From positions 6,937,501 to 7,001,500 of the forward strand of contig NZ_CP163518.1 of assembly GCF_041080625.1 (NCBI RefSeq): DNA of 64,000 nt, read 5' to 3'. Source of the stretch: Streptomyces sp. CG1 (GTDB lineage: Bacteria; Actinomycetota; Actinomycetes; Streptomycetales; Streptomycetaceae). Below the pieces are notes generated by a model. That model was not told the DNA's origin and did not search any database. It saw nothing but the letters and a program-made list of their open reading frames with translations. A program made the position numbers and the translations under genes. Positions 62,835 through 64,000 of this stretch are shown one piece after another (position 1 is the stretch's first letter; each line of letters begins with the position of its first letter).

Positions 62835-63373
62835 CCGCGCCCAGTACCTTCGGACTGAGCAGTGAGGCCCGCAACCTGCACTGGCTGCTGACCAACCTGG
62901 TCGAGGAAGTCCCCGGCATCCAGTCCGTCGCCGTGGTCTCCTCCGACGGCCTGCTGCTGCTCTCCTCCGACCCCGACCTCCCCCACGCTCGAACCCACTC
63001 GCGCGGGGGGACCCCCGTCGCGGAATCCCGCGGAAAACGCCCGGCAAAGGGCCCGAGGGGCTCCTCCGCCGACCTCGCCACCATCGTCTCCGGCATCGGC
63101 AGCCTCACCGTCGGCGCCGCCCGGCTGATGGAGTTCGGCGGGGTCAAGCACACGATGATCGCGATGGAGGAGGGCAGCCTGTTCGTGATGTCGATCAGTG
63201 ACGGCTCGCTGCTCGGCGTGCACGGTTCCGCCGAGTGCGACATGAGCGTGGTGGCGTACCACATGGCACTGTTCGTCGGCCGCGCCGGCCACGTACTGAC
63301 CCCTGAACTCCGCAGCGAGCTTCGGAAATCACTGGAGTCCCAGGAACCGCGGTCGACGGGGAGCACCCGATGA
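62831..63373 (+). CDS. cvnB: Roadblock/LC7 protein CvnB with an in-frame insertion
   Basis: 180 aa, TTG start overlapping the cvnA stop. Roadblock fold: NLHWLLTNLVEEVPGIQSVA, VVSSDGLLLLSSD, SADLATIVSGIGSLTVGAAR, HTMIAMEEGSLFVMSISDGS. Between SSDPD and GSSADLAT about 25 residues (LPHARTHSRGGTPVAESRGK-like) are extra compared with normal CvnB proteins (~135-145 aa) and coincide with a palindromic DNA element at ~62978-63017. The frame is kept, so the protein is probably functional with an added surface loop. CvnB binds the CvnA-CvnD complex. Confidence 0.9.
   Translation: MTAPSTFGLSSEARNLHWLLTNLVEEVPGIQSVAVVSSDGLLLLSSDPDLPHARTHSRGGTPVAESRGKRPAKGPRGSSADLATIVSGIGSLTVGAARLMEFGGVKHTMIAMEEGSLFVMSISDGSLLGVHGSAECDMSVVAYHMALFVGRAGHVLTPELRSELRKSLESQEPRSTGSTR
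62978..63017. repeat. Palindromic element inserted in cvnB
   Basis: CTCCCCCACGCTCGAACCCA then CTCGCGCGGGGGGACCCCC: C-rich arm and G-rich arm form an imperfect stem. I recognise this type as a common Streptomyces interspersed palindrome, normally intergenic. Confidence 0.65.
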
Positions 63374-63810
63374 GCGGCGCGCCCGAGAAACTCCCCGTGC
63401 GTGGCGGCGACCGCAAACCCGCCCGCGTCCGCCCCTACTCGCTCACCGGCGGCCGTACCCGCTTCGGCCACGTCCTCCTCGTGGAGACGTTCGTGGCGGC
63501 GCTCGAGGCCCCGGAGGAGCGCAAGGAACTGACTGGGGGCACCGCCCGCGCTATTGGCAGCGGGGGAGGTTCCCTCACCACCCGGGTCATGCCGGAGATG
63601 CGGGCCATAGTCGAACTGTGCCGCCGTATGCGCACGGTGGCCGAGATCGCCGCGCTGCTGAAGATGCCGCTCGGCGTGGTCCGCGTGCTCCTGAGCGACC
63701 TCGCGGACCAGGGAAAGATCCGTGTGTACGGCACCGGCACCGGTCACGGCACCGGCCGCCCGGACCGCGCGCTGCTGGAAAGGGTGCTGAGTGGACTCCG
63801 TCGTCTCTGA
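63370..63810 (+). CDS. cvnC: DUF742 protein CvnC with an in-frame insertion
   Basis: 146 aa. ATG overlaps the cvnB stop (ATGA). DUF742 winged-helix protein: RVRPYSLTGGRTRFGHVLLV, MPEMRAIVELCRRMRTVAEI, AALLKMPLGVVRVLLSDLAD, QGKIRVYGTG. Between ERKEL and SLTTRVMP the residues TGGTARAIGSGGG correspond to a palindromic DNA element (63533-63570) and are extra or replaced relative to typical CvnC. Overlaps cvnD by 20 bp. Confidence 0.92.
   Translation: MSGAPEKLPVRGGDRKPARVRPYSLTGGRTRFGHVLLVETFVAALEAPEERKELTGGTARAIGSGGGSLTTRVMPEMRAIVELCRRMRTVAEIAALLKMPLGVVRVLLSDLADQGKIRVYGTGTGHGTGRPDRALLERVLSGLRRL
63533..63570. repeat. Palindromic element inserted in cvnC
   Basis: CTGGGGGCACCGCCCGCGCT then ATTGGCAGCGGGGGAGGT: imperfect stem of ACCGCCCGC-like and GCGGGGGAGGT arms. 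A second interspersed-palindrome type, different from the one in cvnB, also placed in frame. Confidence 0.6.
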
Positions 63811-64000
63811 CGCCGCCGCCTCCGCCGACGGAGGCGCCCCCCTCGTCGCCGGCTTCGCCGAGCCCGACGAGGACCTGAAGGCCTGGCAGACGGACCGCAC
63901 CCGGGCCCCCATCGCCACGAAGATCGTGGTGGCCGGGGGTTTCGGCGTCGGCAAGACCACGCTGGTCGGCGCCGTCTCGGAGATCACGCCCCTGCAGACC
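63791..64000 (+). CDS. cvnD: Conservon GTPase CvnD (3' end beyond window)
   Basis: First 70 codons. GTG 63791 lies inside cvnC (20-bp overlap). The P-loop GGFGVGKT follows TKIVVAGG, then TLVGAVSEITPLQT, the standard start of the Ras-like CvnD GTPase. It completes the cvnABCD order. Confidence 0.93.
   Translation, partial: MDSVVSDAAASADGGAPLVAGFAEPDEDLKAWQTDRTRAPIATKIVVAGGFGVGKTTLVGAVSEITPLQT

Noticed and set aside
60006..63047. Leftward 1013-codon open frame
   Set aside because: Antisense of cvnA and part of cvnB; no recognisable domain.

Overview
The window is high-GC actinobacterial DNA. The gene set points to Streptomyces: sodN/sodX nickel superoxide dismutase, the fused E2-E1 2-oxoglutarate dehydrogenase, a cvnABCD conservon, SpoIIE-type phosphatases, DUF5994 and DUF6104 proteins, and Streptomyces-type interspersed repeats. 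The order sodN - amino-acid ABC transporter - malic enzyme - 2-oxoglutarate dehydrogenase - two-component system - lon resembles the S. coelicolor core chromosome as I remember it. No tRNA, rRNA or CRISPR array was seen.

1-6.07 kb: a truncated GNAT-AAA+ fusion, a slipin, two divergent DUF5994 paralogs each followed by a small single-span membrane protein, and a GAF/PP2C phosphatase. The DUF5994 pair looks like an inverted duplication that includes a conserved 30-bp leader. 6.07-11.1 kb: two gene remnants, then an ASCH protein coupled to a stand-alone class I lysyl-tRNA-synthetase-like protein, an orphan gene, an RsbW-like ATPase, and a divergent XRE-TPR regulator coupled to a methyltransferase. 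11.1-17.66 kb: mobility functions in order (relaxase, MobC-like protein, a repeat-rich non-coding origin candidate, DnaB-type helicase, excisionase, XRE regulator, tyrosine integrase). The integrase stops 7 bp from the 3' end of sodN, so this looks like the right end of an integrative, probably mobilizable, element. No FtsK/Tra transfer gene is seen and the left boundary was not resolved.

17.67-29.9 kb is mostly core: sodN/sodX, a CGNR protein, a methyltransferase, a polar amino-acid ABC transporter, malic enzyme, an MDR oxidoreductase, a self-regulated HTH/Clp-N pair, a 144-bp tandem repeat, a DUF4097-PadR operon and a DUF6104 protein.

30.0-41.1 kb is the most striking region. It is a compact, mostly overlapping gene train: trypco1 domain protein, trypsin-VMAP protein, MoxR AAA+ ATPase, SAV_2336-type vWA protein, FxsA-like peptide, FxsB radical SAM/SPASM maturase, TIR-NB-ARC-TPR protein FxsT. 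This is a VMAP/Fxs conflict-type system. Its peptide ends in an aromatic-x-Asp motif (YEDAP) in place of the canonical FxSxx, and no separate FxsC gene is present.

41.2-64.0 kb: 2-oxoglutarate dehydrogenase, an OmpR-type two-component system, a spermidine-synthase-like protein, a rhomboid-like protein, lon with apparent HspR and ClgR boxes, a Ser/Thr kinase, two secreted Gly/Asn-rich repeat proteins, a PAS-GAF-PP2C-HATPase regulator, a GH25 lysozyme, a MarR regulator, a PP2C-like protein and a cvnABCD conservon running off the right edge. cvnB and cvnC each appear to carry an in-frame palindromic insertion.
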